From NCBI GenBank assembly GCA_032716605.1, contig CM064509.1, positions 38,226,924 to 38,290,923 on the forward strand: a stretch of DNA of 64,000 nt, given 5' to 3'. The DNA is from Paralithodes platypus. Lineage: Eukaryota; Arthropoda; Malacostraca; Decapoda; Lithodidae. Below are positions 32,126-57,686 of this stretch, one piece after another (positions within the stretch are counted from its first letter, which is position 1; the number at the start of each line of letters is the position of its first letter). The notes under the pieces were generated by a model. It did not search any database, was not told the origin of the DNA, and saw nothing but the letters and a program-made list of their open reading frames with translations. The translations under genes and the position numbers were made by a program.

Positions 32126-32254
32126 GGTCAGAAATTGGCTTGTATGTATATGCAAATTGTCTATGTTAATATGAATATCAAATGATTATAATTACAGAAA
32201 TAGTTGTCTAATGATGGTAAAGGAAAATTTGATGATAGTATACGGTGTCCGTTA

Positions 32255-32300
32255 TTGCGCTAACGAGCCAATCACCTTCACTTGTTTTAGTCCGTCAGTC
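32255..32300 (+). promoter_or_regulatory. Probable core promoter of the RASSF8-like gene
   Basis: CCAAT at 32268-32272 lies 29 bases before TCAGTC at 32295-32300, an exact arthropod initiator; transcription would start at the A at 32297. The surrounding 32225-32550 is not repetitive, unlike nearly everything around it. No TATA box is seen. Assignment to the RASSF gene rests on position and strand. Confidence 0.5.
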
Positions 32301-32386
32301 AACAAACATGGCCGCCTTGAGGGAGGAGCTCTAGGGGCTTGTTATGCCTCAACTGTGCCTTCCCTGCGGATTACTTACAGTTTAAG
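32297..32386 (+). promoter_or_regulatory. Probable non-coding leader exon with two short upstream reading frames
   Basis: Between the initiator and a donor (GTAATA at 32387) there are two complete short frames: ATG 32308 to TAG 32334 (MAALREEL, strong context AAC-ATG-G) and ATG 32344 to TAA 32385 (MPQLCLPCGLLTV). Spliced to 35116, this would place two upstream frames before the main start, suggesting translational damping. Confidence 0.45.
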
Positions 32387-32424
32387 GTAATAATAGGTCA
32401 CTAGATATACCCTGGGTGGTGTGA

Positions 32425-32440
32425 GGGATGGGTGGGTGGG
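32425..32440 (+). promoter_or_regulatory. G-quadruplex-type motif in intron 1
   Basis: GGGATGGGTGGGTGGG: four G3 runs with loops of 2, 1 and 1, about 130 bases after the predicted start site on the non-template strand. Confidence 0.6.
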
Positions 32441-32569
32441 CGTGGTGTGGGTTGGGTGGGCGTGAGGGCGGCCCATGACACGCCCCCGTCACCACCACAA
32501 ACTGATGCTCTCATTAGTCTAGTTCAGTTATCATTATTTATTAGCACAATGGGTGACTTAAGCGAGTTA

Positions 32570-32960
32570 TTGAACACCTAGTATTATCGTTGGGAACCTA
32601 GTAAGCATAGCATTATTAGCATTAGCCTAGTATTAGCATTTTAGCATTAGGCTTGACTAGGGAGCTCAGCTAGGACTAGGGTATTTAATTTGTTAGCCTA
32701 GCCCAATAGGATTACACAATTTACACTTAACCTAGGCCTAGTCCTTTTTGTCGCATACTAAGGCCGGGGAAAAACTACAGAAGTAGATTAGGCTAGGCTA
32801 GTCTTATTTATTTTTATTTTATGAAAGGGCACCACCCTGCACCCTTTGATAGCTGAGATAGGATGGGATGGCCTAGTTAGGATAGCCTAGGATGGGATGG
32901 GATGGCCTAGTTAGGATAGGCTAGCTGCATGAAAACTTTGGATGTTTGTTTTTTGTTAGT
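32570..32960. repeat. TAGCCTAG-rich low-complexity intron 1 sequence
   Basis: Dense GCCTAG/CTAGGC and TAGCATTAG words, including GGATGGGATGGCCTAGTTAG repeated near 32870-32920. Similar words recur at 33300-33410. Confidence 0.7.
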
Positions 32961-32966
32961 GGTTTA

Positions 32967-33150
32967 AGGGATGAGGTCACGAGGAACCTATTTACCCTGG
33001 CATAGACCTATTTTAATAATTTTACTGTTAGGCGATCAGAACAGAGGCAAGGGGTGTGAGGAGATTGCCCAACTATCTCCACCAGCCGAGAATCGAACCC
33101 GGTCCTCCCGGTTAGAAACCGAGCGCTCTACCAATGTCGCTACTGGTCAC
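32967..33150 (-). mobile_element. SINE-R
   Basis: Second copy of the tRNA-Arg-headed SINE at 3785; head at the right (TAGCGACATTGGTAGAGCGC on the minus strand). Confidence 0.82.
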
Positions 33151-33407
33151 CCCTGTTGGATGTTGGACATTGGACATTTAGGCTAGATGTAAACAAAGGG
33201 ACGCTTGTCAAGCGATCTTGGTCATTGGTCAAAGCAAGCTGGATTGCTGAGGAGCGTTTTTATTGTATCCTAATCTCCAATTTCCATAATTATGTTTCAT
33301 ATAGCCTAGCTTAGCCTGGTATAGCCTAGGCTAATTCATATTCTCTCCGTTTTCATTCATTTATGGAAAAATTTAACATAGCCTAGGCCTAATCTCCATA
33401 GCCTACT

Positions 33408-33755
33408 TTAACCCTTGTCTAGCGGGGTGTTTTGGGCTCATTTGGGCATATTCAGGCCCTCCTGCATGATAAATCAAGCATCTGCATGAAAAAAAATATA
33501 TTTAGCAAAAAACTAGGCACTAAAAGCTTCAAAATGAGACCAGAACGAGCTACGTAGCACTCGTGGTTCTCTTGCAGTGATGCCACGAACATGGGAGTTT
33601 AGCATATATCGGTATATTTTTCCCAGCTATGCTCACTACTGGCTACACTGCCGGCCTCTCGAGAACACAGGGAACATGAGTTAATGGGCGGCGGTAAGCC
33701 CTGGGAGTCGGCTGTCTGGCCCGCTGTGTTCCCGGCCATTTGCACTCTATTTTAA
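33408..33755. mobile_element. TTAA element P
   Basis: TTAACCCTTGTCTAGCGGGG to CCATTTGCACTCTATTTTAA. Inverse of the copy at 48230-48581. Contains AACGAGCTACGTAGCACTCG. The two ends are not clearly inverted repeats, unusual among the TTAA elements here. Confidence 0.75.
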
Positions 33756-33837
33756 CCCTTTAAAAGCCTTAATAATGCTCCTAACTTGCTGCAAATTGGT
33801 GTACGACTTAAGTCGAGCACCGCCAATAAGGGGTTAA
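33752..33837. mobile_element. Very short TTAA element
   Basis: TTAACCCTTTAAAAGCC to ATAAGGGGTTAA, 86 bp, sharing its left TTAA with the P element. Could be an internal-deletion derivative or chance. Confidence 0.4.
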
Positions 33838-34465
33838 TACTTATCATATAGGCTATTGACATTAATCATTATATTCATTCAGATTATTCCATTAGCCTAG
33901 TGAGAAATTAAATATCAGAGCGAAAAAGTGATTCCGGTCACCCGGTAGACCGGTGCTCTTAAATTAAACTCGTATAGCCTACCGTAGCCTACATTAACGC
34001 ATCTGAATGTCCAAATGATAATCTCCATAGGCCTACTGTAGACCTACTTATGATAATGTAACTTGTCTAATTCATAGGCCTAGCCTATATTAAGCTTGGT
34101 TCCTATCTTCAGAACATTCCTGCGCACAGTGCTAGTGCTTGGTATGCTTCCAGTTCCAGAATCCAGCCAGGGCCCCAACCCCATTGGGGTAAATAAGATA
34201 GCAAAACAGTGGTGGAAATGAAATGTCACCCGGGTGAGGGTCACTGAGGCCTGAGGGACTGCTTTGGGTCTGCTCCTCCTTCAGTGATAAAGGTCATACG
34301 CTAATACACTTAGTGGAAATGGCACTTTGGTGGAGTGGGTCAGTGGGGGGCATGTCTGAGAGCCTGGAGAACCGAAACCTAATCTAATTATCTAAGCTAA
34401 TCTAGTATATTAGTGGACTAGCCTATTTATGAATGTAGGCTACTGTATGTACCGGTATAGGCCTA

Positions 34466-34545
34466 TACTCAGGCCCAATCCCCACTTTTTATTTGGGGGG
34501 GGGGGACTCAAGACAGAGCCCGAATAAGGACTACATAACAGAAAA
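34466..34545 (-). mobile_element. LINE-1 3'-UTR fragment
   Basis: CTCAGGCCCAATCCCCAC and ACTCAAGACAGAGCCCG as at 17660-17750. Confidence 0.65.
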
Positions 34546-34662
34546 CAATGGTATGATTGTAAAACTTAAAAATATATTGTAAGCTTGTAACCTTACCAAA
34601 TTATTGAGATGTACGTACAGGTCTCCCCGCTACACAGGATTATAAGTATGGATAAGTACAGG

Positions 34663-35085
34663 ATATATCTATCTATCTATTGCCTGACGCCGTGATCCCC
34701 GAAAGGGTGGCCACGAACGAACCGCCCCCATGCACCTCTGTAGTCTGTCCCCAGGCCCAGTCAGTCGACGCCCTTTCTCCCAACCAGCACTGCCTTCATC
34801 TATCCTTCCATCCTTCCACCTCTCTTTCGGTCTACCTCTCCCTCTCTTTCCTTCCACCTCGCTCTCGTACACCCTCTTAGTCATTCTCTCGCTTCCCATA
34901 CGTTCCATATGGCCGAACTATCTCAAGGTGTTATTTTTCACACTTTCCAGCACATCTACCTCCACACCACACCTCCTTCTTACTTCTCATTCGTCTGTCT
35001 ATCCCTCCATGTAACTCCGAATGCACTTCTCAAGTAACTCATTTCCACCCCTCTCACTCTTGGTCTGAGTCTCTTGTCATAAAAT
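34663..35085 (-). mobile_element. LINE C-terminus with (AGAT)n tail
   Basis: Minus strand: HMERMGSERMTKRVYES, then GKRGRGRPKERWKD, then WPPFRGSRRQA and the tail (ATAG repeats at 34667-34680). GHxERM..R..KR and GRGRP..RW are hallmarks of LINE C-termini. 5'-truncated about 30 bases from the acceptor of the first RASSF coding exon. Confidence 0.82.
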
Positions 35086-35139
35086 TATAATAATGTGATG
35101 GTTGTTGTGTTTCAGGAAGATGGGTTCATGTTGGCCAGG

Positions 35140-49949
<14,810 letters not shown>

Positions 49950-50001
49950 GAAGTGAGGGTCCTATCTACAATTCTTTGGATAGGTTAGTAGTCTGTGTAT
50001 T

Positions 50002-50233
50002 TACTCGATTGGTAGAGTGTTCGCCTGCTAACCGTGAGGTTGACGGTTCGAGCCTCGGGCCAGCCAGTGTGTTATTGGCAGGCGTCAGTGCTGTTGGTGA
50101 ACGGTGCGGTCTAGCAATCTGTGGCAACTATTCACTAAGTCCCTGATTCATCAGGGCACCCACCCTAGCCTTGCTATTCAGCAGGGTGTGTATGGTGGTA
50201 AAAACTGCATCATCATCATCATCATCATCATCA
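50002..50233 (+). mobile_element. SINE-V in the likely 3' UTR of the RASSF gene
   Basis: Plus-strand copy, head slightly truncated (ACTCGATTGGTAGAGTG), with (CAT)n tail. It begins 52 bases after the stop codon. Confidence 0.88.
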
Positions 50234-50246
50234 TTCACCCTGTAGT

Positions 50247-50421
50247 GCAGTCGGCCAAATAAGTGATGTCTCGGCACCAAGTATATTTTGATCCTTAATT
50301 GGTATCAGCATTATCTAACTTAATTTATTCATTTCGAGTGATATATATATACATTCCTACACATACCCACCCTATTCAACATCTGACAGACATTATTGCA
50401 ACACAGAGCGAGCCAAACATG
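50247..50421. mobile_element. MITE-2 variant, right end lost
   Basis: GCAGTCGGCCAAATAAGTG start as at 19032; stops at GAGCCAAACATG near a SINE-B copy. Confidence 0.78.
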
Positions 50422-50444
50422 TTAAGTTAACATGTTAACATGTC

Positions 50445-50560
50445 TAGGGTGAGTGGTGTCCCGAGTTGGAATCCCGGGAGGATCATATGCTTTCATTAGT
50501 TTATTCTAGTGCATTGGGGTTTGTAATGGATGATTAATGTTAAGAACGGGGTATTACTTA
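50445..50560 (+). mobile_element. SINE-B, 5'-truncated
   Basis: GTGTCCCGAGTTGGAATCCC to GGGGTATTACTTA. Confidence 0.8.
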
Positions 50561-50824
50561 ATTTATAAATTTTGTTTTTTTTCTTTTCAGAGCATAGAAT
50601 TCCCATGTGTCGGGTTCTGAGAGAAAGGTGTCAAGTGTCGGTTTGTGAGTATTAGTTTGGTTTTTACTTAAATGGTCCCGTGAATTTGGCTTGTCTTGCT
50701 CCAGAAAATGTTCACAAGAATATTATGTCTATAACGGTCAGTAGTCGGGGAGGTATCATTTCATCTTGTTGAAAAAGTTACTCGTATTCAAGTTGGATCA
50801 TAAACTTTGTATCATGTAACTGGC

Positions 50825-51310
50825 TTAACCCTTCCAGCCCGGCTGTCCTGTTATAAGGACACTGCGGCAGTTGGGCAGGACCCCGGGTGTCTTTATAACA
50901 GGCAGTAAGCTTGAAAGCCTATTCAGCTTGGTCTGAACGCCGTGCGTCCGACGCATGTAAACAAAGCCGGTCATTGCGTCACCGCACCTCCGAAAACAAG
51001 AAGGAGACGTCAGATCAATGTTGTTATATGGTATGACGAAATTAGTGTCTGAAAAGCTCCAATATTGTCAACATCTCGGCAAAATTCACTCCACGGAAAT
51101 CGTCATCACAACTGAACCAGTTGACTTACAGAGCTCTACTCAACGCCAGTCTACAGATTGGAAACCGCACTACGTTTAGAGATGCGTGGGACATTTCTAG
51201 CAGTTAAAATAACAAAGATACGGTAGCCAAGGCCTAGACGTTTTTTGGCCAAATCGCCCGGGTACCCGACACTGTCCTTAGGAGGGAGCCCCCCGGGTCA
51301 GAAGGATTAA
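50825..51310. mobile_element. TTAA element R
   Basis: TTAACCCTTCCAGCCCGG to CCGGGTCAGAAGGATTAA, R interior. Confidence 0.83.
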
Positions 51311-51524
51311 AGGCGGTGTCACATGAGCGATTATTCCGTGAATTTTTTACGAGCAATTGTAGTCTGTCATCTTCTGAATTAGTGTTGTATAATATTTCCA
51401 TCTCTTAAATTCAAATAAAGTCAGTCTAGTTGTCAATTCCAATGCGAGAATGCCCAAATATAGTAGGAGAAAAAACTTGCTCATCGAAAATTGCCGGAAA
51501 AGGCGCTCGTGTGACACGGCCTTA
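51309..51524. mobile_element. MITE-1 divergent variant
   Basis: AAAGGCGGTGTCACATGAGC to GCGCTCGTGTGACACGGCCTT, directly abutting the R element. Confidence 0.83.
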
Positions 51525-52628
51525 ACCCAAGCAGTACCGGCAACGAATTGAGTCTCGTCACCCTGACAGTTACACGACAGTACCAGCCACGAGAGAGTCT
51601 CGATCAATAATTTACGATGGATTTACGCCTGTTTTTTTCTGAAGGTGTCCAAAAATCTGTGTGTGATAACCCAGGTTCGAATCCCGGTGGATCACATATA
51701 ATATATGCTTTCATTAATTTCATTGGAGGTGTTTGGTGGTGTAGTGAAATTATTAAAAAATAGAATAGCAAGCGGTTTTCACTAAGATCAAGTATAGACC
51801 TGCTAACTATTGGCAGCACTGCTATAGCACAGGGTGGCTTGCTCGCACCCTCTTGAGTCAGTTATTCGCTGTCTTTCGCAAGTGTCACTATGTTTATTTC
51901 TGATAGGCCTGGTACTGAGGGTGACATTAATTGGAAAATAGGCTGGTATAGTAGGGGTTAAGGAGAAGGGAGGGATGAGCTGCCTGTCCAACAAGGATGT
52001 TTGTAACTTCTACCTGGCAGGCGGGCAGATTTACCCTAAACGAGCTTCATTCCGTGCTCTTTTTCATGCATAAACAAGAGCCAGAGCGTAATACAATTAT
52101 GTATCCGTGAATGGGCGATAATAGAGCTTTCCAATGACACCTGAATCATCCTTGTACGACCACGTGTTATCCTGTAGCGATCGCGCAACACGAGGGGAAA
52201 ATCCCTAAAATACGGTAATTTCCCAAGTTTTTCCTGGTCTCGCGAGGCCGTGGGTGTGGAATGGTGCGGAGGTACCGGTAGTGACAGTCGCGGCACTGGG
52301 TCCGTGCCGAGCGGTCAGAGCCCGCCTATCGTCCTCCCAACGCGTGGACTCTCTCAGAGCCGATAATGTGCTCAACATCCCTTGCTACATATGTCGGGCA
52401 TCGCAGGGGTGACCATGATTCTCTCACTCGACATATGTCGGGCCCCGCGGCTTGAGTGTTAGAACAGACTATAGATGTATATGGAGTGTGAGTTTTAATG
52501 ACTGTTTGACAAGCTTCTTGCTGGGACCAGACAACAGCAACAATGGTAAAACTGGTGTTCTTTTTTGGTGCTTCTGGTGTTTATAAACATCTAGCTGTAT
52601 TAGTTTTGTTTGTTTTTATGTGTCATTA
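51525..52628. other. Mostly unassigned, with a SINE fragment
   Basis: 51658-51738 is a SINE fragment with GGTTCGAATCC. GACATATGTCGGGCCCC and ACATATGTCGGGCATCG near 52388-52450 are repeated words. No exon seen. Confidence 0.45.
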
Positions 52629-52789
52629 TTACATAGCCTTGGTGTATTATTTAAGCTTATTGCTAAATTATATTCTTTGATTTTATTTTGAATCGTATGT
52701 GAAGCGTTTATTACATATCCTGGGTCTATTGTTTAAGCTTCGTGCTAAATTATATTCTTTGATTTGATTTTGAATCGTATGTGGAAAAA
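52629..52789. repeat. 82-bp tandem duplication
   Basis: TTACATAGCCTTGGTGTATT... (52629-52710) is repeated with about a dozen differences at 52711-52789. A foldback-element end (GCGAGGTGGGCTCCCTTAA) follows. Confidence 0.85.
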
Positions 52790-52947
52790 AAAGCGAGGTG
52801 GGCTCCCTTAACAAACTATACCGTAGTACAGTATATGTAGTTAATCACCTGTATTATTCAGTAGGCAATAAGGTCATAAATGCAGCTGTTGATAACTTGA
52901 TAATGAATATAAACGCCACGTGAGGAGGGGCACTTTATCGACAACGT

Positions 52948-53040
52948 TTCGCATATACACGATTTTGATTAGTTGTTTGGTCTTTTGACTGTGTTCGTAT
53001 AAGTTTTGGTTTGTTTATTTTGCAAGTTTTACATTATAAT
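52948..53040 (+). mobile_element. SINE-A fragment, plus strand
   Basis: GATTTTGATTAGTTGTTTGG through GCAAGTTTTACATTATAAT. Confidence 0.8.
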
Positions 53041-53207
53041 ACACTTATATCGTTGGCCTGCCGAAGATACAGGTCTCCCTTTATTTACGATTGGGTTACG
53101 TTCCTGGAAACCCGATCTTAAATAGAAAAATTGTATAGCGAACCCTTAAATTAATAGGGATGCATTCTGGGACCAGCTAAAATCCAAACCCAAACGTACA
53201 TACAAGT

Positions 53208-53442
53208 TAAAATGTAAAACTTGCAAACTAAACAAACCAAAATTGGGACAAGGACAATATAAAGTCAAATTAAATTATCAAAATCGCTATGTGGAAACAA
53301 CGTTTACTAAAATGAAAATTATTAAATAAAAGAACACAATCCACCACATAGGGTGTACATTACTACATGAGCAAGTTAATCTGTTTCCCAAGCAAACTAA
53401 TCGCACATATAACAACGCACTATCGTCACGTTAAAGGAAGTA
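53208..53442 (-). mobile_element. SINE-A, long form (nested)
   Basis: Near-identical to 48888-49115. Confidence 0.85.
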
Positions 53443-53600
53443 GTCAAGTTTGAAGACCGTTTTGTCCACAGAAAATGTGGTTACAGTCTCACGTCCTAAA
53501 CGGCAGCTTTTCAGGCGGCCCTGTCAAGGGCTGCCTCTGTTGTCAAGTTCTTTATTTTGAGATTGGACCGGAGTACTCGAGCCCACGTCATTCTAGGTCC
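53443..53600 (-). mobile_element. LINE-3 3' end (nested)
   Basis: CTCACGTCCTAAACGGCAGC and TCAAGTTCTTTATTTTGAG align with 1415-1490, more diverged. Confidence 0.65.
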
Positions 53601-53750
53601 ACCCCTACGCGCAATCAATAATAATATCGTAAATCGGGGCATCAGATAGTGAGGGAGACCTGTATAAGCGAAACATTGTCAAGAAAGTACTCCTCCTCAC
53701 ATGGCGTTTATATTCATTGACTTGATAGTGTAATCATGTGGCAATGCACT

Positions 53751-53952
53751 TAAGCCGGTATCACACCAGAGATTTTATAGTCAACATTTGATGATCAACA
53801 TTTCTGGATTATTTTGCACTGTTATCGGAAGCTAGACTGCTGATAGATGAATTTAGGCAACAGAAAACTAGTAAATGTTGAACTTCTAAGCGGCCAGACC
53901 AGTGTTGAGGATAAATGTTGAGAGAAAAAACACTCGTGTGATACCGGCTTTT
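53751..53952. mobile_element. MITE-1
   Basis: TAAGCCGGTATCACACCAG to CACTCGTGTGATACCGGCTT. Confidence 0.88.
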
Positions 53953-54301
53953 TATGTTGTATAAATGTAGAAAGTATTAGTAGACCCTGTATGGTGAGTG
54001 AGGTAGTAGTGGTGGGCTGACTCTAGTCATTGGTTAGTGTGTGTGTATGTGTGTGTGGTATGGTCAATCCCGTAAGTACCGATGACGTCCTTTTAAGTTT
54101 ATTCTGGCTACTGTTAGACGCTTTTATTCAGTTTATAAAGTACCTCCAGCGGTTTATAAGCTTCGAACTATCTCGCATAACCCTTTGAACTACCACAGAT
54201 CCTTCTTAAACTGCACAAAATCGTCTAAATATAGCTAAAAACACGTCTCGGTAAAGAAGGGATTAATAACACTATACAGTAAATCCCTGCCCATCCAGAC
54301 T

Positions 54302-54536
54302 AATTGCTGACTTGCGAGTTTCGTTCTATAAGGAAGTTGGAGCTGTAGACAACGATATTTAACTGAATTTACAGCTAAAATACGGTCGTAGTACATTTAT
54401 ACATCACTGTATATAAAACTCAATTCAACATATAACATTTATCCATTGGAAACTTACATTATTATTGCACATCTGTTTAATATCGATGTTCACGGCTCCA
54501 ACTTCCTTATAGCCTGAAACTCGCAAGTGGGCAATT
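54302..54536. mobile_element. MITE-3 (nested)
   Basis: AATT flanks; TTGCTGACTTGCGAGTTTCG and CTCGCAAGTGGGC. Confidence 0.88.
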
Positions 54537-54684
54537 GGGGGAGAACCCTGTCTGGATCTGCCAAAAGTCCGGATATACAGTATATTCAACCATCCAGACA
54601 AATCCGGATGGCTGACATTACAAGCCTGGATATCTAACTCCGACATACAGCCCCATCTGAAACTGATTATTTCATATTTTTTTA

Positions 54685-54808
54685 CCAACCAACTTTACTT
54701 CTAAACTCAATTAATGAAATCAACAAATACATGTAGTACTCCAAGGACTTGAACCTAGGATACTCACACCAAAATTCCGCGCATTTATGCATTACGCTAT
54801 CAAGACAT
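54685..54808 (-). mobile_element. SINE-C (nested)
   Basis: CCAACCAACTTTACTTCTAA to GCATTACGCTATCAAGAC. Confidence 0.85.
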
Positions 54809-55295
54809 TTATAGAACAATGTTATAATAATAATAATAAGCATGTTACTTATTTCTCACAAGCGCCAATTTTTCCGCAGAATTCACTGGCGCTCGGAAAA
54901 AAACAAAAAATTGTACAGTACTGTAATTAGAGACAAAATAGTAAAGTACAATAAACATCACATTTAACGCTGGATGTAAACAATACTCGCAGTGACTTGT
55001 ATTCGTCTTGTTCGTTTCCGGATTGACTTTCATTTTTCCCAAGCCATCCAGACAAGTTTGGTTGGCTGAAACATGAGTCTAGATCGAAATGCCTGTCCGA
55101 ATCTCTTGGGTTTCCGGATCTTAGAGCACCGGATGGGTGGGGTTCTACTGTAGAGTCGCCACTGCATTGAAGTCGCCACCTCTCCTGAAAATCTCCTTTA
55201 ACACACCATACTCAGCTGTACACTTAAGGACATAAATCTTTACCTTTAGAATATATCCCGAACTGGATGGAATCTCCTCGTTCATTCTTTACCTA

Positions 55296-55510
55296 AAAGC
55301 CGGTATCACACGAGAGCTTTTATAGTCAACATTCGATGATCAACATTTTAGTGGCAACATTTCTGGAGTATATTGCACTGTTATCGGAAACTAAACTGAT
55401 GGTAGATGAATTTAGGTACTCAAAAAAGTTAAAATGTTTACCTCATAAGCTGCCAGACCAGTATTGAGGATAAATGTTAAGTGAAAAAGCGCTCGTGTGA
55501 TACCGGCTAT
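55296..55510. mobile_element. MITE-1
   Basis: AAAGCCGGTATCACACGAGA to GCGCTCGTGTGATACCGGC. Confidence 0.9.
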
Positions 55511-55517
55511 AATACTT

Positions 55518-55733
55518 GCCGTAGATCGGTTGGTAGAGCGCTCTCCTGCTGACCGTGAGGTTGACGGTTGGAGCCTTGGGCCAGCCATTGTGTTATTGGC
55601 AGGCGTCAGTGCGGTGGTGAACGGTGCGGTCTAGCAATCTGTGGCAACTGTTCACTGAAGTCCCTGATTCATCAAGGCACCCACCCTAGCCCAGCTCTTG
55701 AGCAGGGAGTGCATGGTGGTAAAAACCGCATCA
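55518..55733 (+). mobile_element. SINE-V
   Basis: GCCGTAGATCGGTTGGTAGA head; ends without a long (CAT)n. Confidence 0.85.
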
Positions 55734-55762
55734 TACTGATAATTTGTAGGACTGGTGGCGAC

Positions 55763-56066
55763 TTAACCCTGTTAATCTGGTTATGTCTTTTTGTTTCATT
55801 ACTTGATCCTAGCAACCTCCCGATGATTGTGTCAGTTTTAAGGAATTAATATGAGTAAGAGGTTAATTGAGATCGCCTTTAACCTTTTGGTTCATTGGGG
55901 TCCTTCCTAAGCTGAGTAGAATCATCTGCTAGTGGCAAAAATATATTCCAAATTAGCCTTTAACCTTTTGATTCATAAGAGATCCTTCATATACAGTACT
56001 GAGTAATTTAGTGTGGAGATGGCTAACAGAAAGTCTAAATTAACATGATCTGGTTGACTGGGTTAA
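55763..56066. mobile_element. TTAA element, M-like
   Basis: TTAACCCTGTTAATCTGG to GATCTGGTTGACTGGGTTAA. Contains a duplicated phrase (TTAACCTTTTGRTTCAT). Confidence 0.6.
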
Positions 56067-56274
56067 TGTTGCGTGGGACTTATGAGTGTGTGATGTGGTA
56101 GTTCTCACATTCAAGTGCTGGGAACACTGACAAGTACCTTTGGATGGTGGCACTGACATTTGGTATAGTTATGGAATGTCAGTTTATAATGTGCACACGA
56201 AACATGTAGAAAATGGAAATCAAAAGGTAAGAATATAAATGATGTGGGTATGAATGTAACTGTATACTGATCTA

Positions 56275-56430
56275 TTATAATGTAAAACTTGCAAAATAAA
56301 CAAACTAAAACTGGGACGATACAGGATAAATGCAAAAGAACTGATCAAAATTGCTATGTGGAAACAACGCTTGATATAATACAATTTTGAAATAAAAGAA
56401 CACAATCAACCACATAGGGTGTATTATAAA
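56275..56430 (-). mobile_element. SINE-A body
   Basis: TATAATGTAAAACTTGC to CACATAGGGTGTATTAT. Confidence 0.85.
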
Positions 56431-56552
56431 TTTCAAGCCTTCAGATAATACAAAAAAATTATGAGATTTGCAGAATTGTTATGTTGTAATTGTTTACATG
56501 TATGATATCAAGAAACATGATAAGCTCTCGTGAACAGTTATACAGGTCTCCC

Positions 56553-57013
56553 TTAACCCCTCAAACCCGGTTGGGCTCTGAGGCACCCATAACAAACGCG
56601 GCCCGCGGACCCCGGAAGGGCTCTGAGGCTCCGGCAGCTTGAAAGCCTGTAAGCCTGTAAGCTTGTTTTGAAAGGCGTCTGTCCGACGCATATAAACACA
56701 GCCGGTTGGCCCGACGCCGCGCACCTCCGAACACAAAAAGGAGAGTCGTAGTTTGTTCTTGTGTGGCTGTATGTTGTCATTTCAGTAGTGAAAAGTGGCT
56801 AATATGGCTGACATCGCCACAAAGTTCTCTCCACGGAAATGTCATCACAACTGAACCAGTTGACTTGAGAGCTCTACTCAACGCCATTCTAGAGGTACGA
56901 AACACATCTACGCTTGGGGATGTGCGGGAATGCGGAAGCAGTCAAAATAACAAAGATACGGTAGCCTAGGCGAGATGTTTTTTCGGCCAAATCCCCCGGG
57001 TTTCGGGGATTAA
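56553..57013. mobile_element. TTAA element R (nested)
   Basis: TTAACCCCTCAAACCCGG to CCGGGTTTCGGGGATTAA, R interior. Confidence 0.85.
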
Positions 57014-57134
57014 AATACGATTGGGTTACGTTCCTGAAAACCCTGATCTTAAATAGAAAAATCATATAGCGAACCCTAAAATATCCGCACCTATCTACAC
57101 GCTATACATATGTTGCATGCCATCCGACTGACCT

Positions 57135-57285
57135 ATTATAATGTAAAACTTGCAGCAAAATAAACAAACCAAAGCGTATACGAACACAGTAAAAAGACAA
57201 AATAACTAATCAAAATCGCTATGTGGAGGAAACAACGCTTAAGTAAAATAATTATTTATAAATAAAAGAACACAATCCCCCCATT
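57135..57285 (-). mobile_element. SINE-A body (nested)
   Basis: TATAATGTAAAACTTGCAGC to AAAAGAACACAATCC. Confidence 0.83.
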
Positions 57286-57686
57286 TTCTCAACACATTAT
57301 TGGTCTCGTAGCCTTATAAGTGGTGTTCGCTCAGAAGGCTAGTATAAGTGGTGTTCGCTCAGAAGGCTAGTATAAAATCTCATATCATCGTCACCCTAAA
57401 ATTAATGGGGTAAATGGGGCTGCATTCTCGGACTAGCTAAAACCCAAACACAAGCATCTAAAAACTTATAATATCAAATTAATGGGGCTGCATTCTCGGA
57501 CTAGCTAAAACCCAAACACAAGCATCTAAAAACTTATATTATCAAATTAATGGGGCTGCGTTCTCGGACTAGCTGAAACCCAAACTCCAACACCTAAAAT
57601 GATATAAATCGGGGCATCGGATAGTGAGGGAGATCTGTACTGTAATTCAACATGTATAGCTGTTTTTTAAACTTGGCTATTTTCTT

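Larger units (their letters stand above)
53068..53665. mobile_element. MITE-4 interrupted by SINE-A and LINE-3
   Basis: Left half 53068-53200 (ACAGGTCTCCCTTTATTTAC) and right half 53615-53665 (AATATCGTAAATCGGGGCAT) bracket about 410 bp of foreign sequence. Confidence 0.85.
54275..55152. mobile_element. TA-flanked element with two nested insertions
   Basis: TACAGTAAATCCCTGCCCAT and ATGGGTGGGGTTCTACTGTA are imperfect inverted ends. Inside lie MITE-3 (54302-54536) and SINE-C (54685-54808). CATCCAGACAA.. words recur near both ends. Tc1/mariner or pogo-like by termini only. Confidence 0.65.
56541..57640. mobile_element. MITE-4 with nested R element, SINE-A and internal triplication
   Basis: Left end ACAGGTCTCCC at 56541, right end AGTGAGGGAGATCTGT near 57638. 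Inserted within: TTAA element R (56553-57013) and SINE-A (57135-57285). At 57390-57600 a 64-bp stretch (ATTAATGGGGCTGCATTCTC) occurs three times. Confidence 0.82.

Noticed and set aside
54425..54688. 87-codon minus-strand frame
   Set aside because: Lies across MITE-3 and the surrounding TA-flanked element; no transposase motif recognised.
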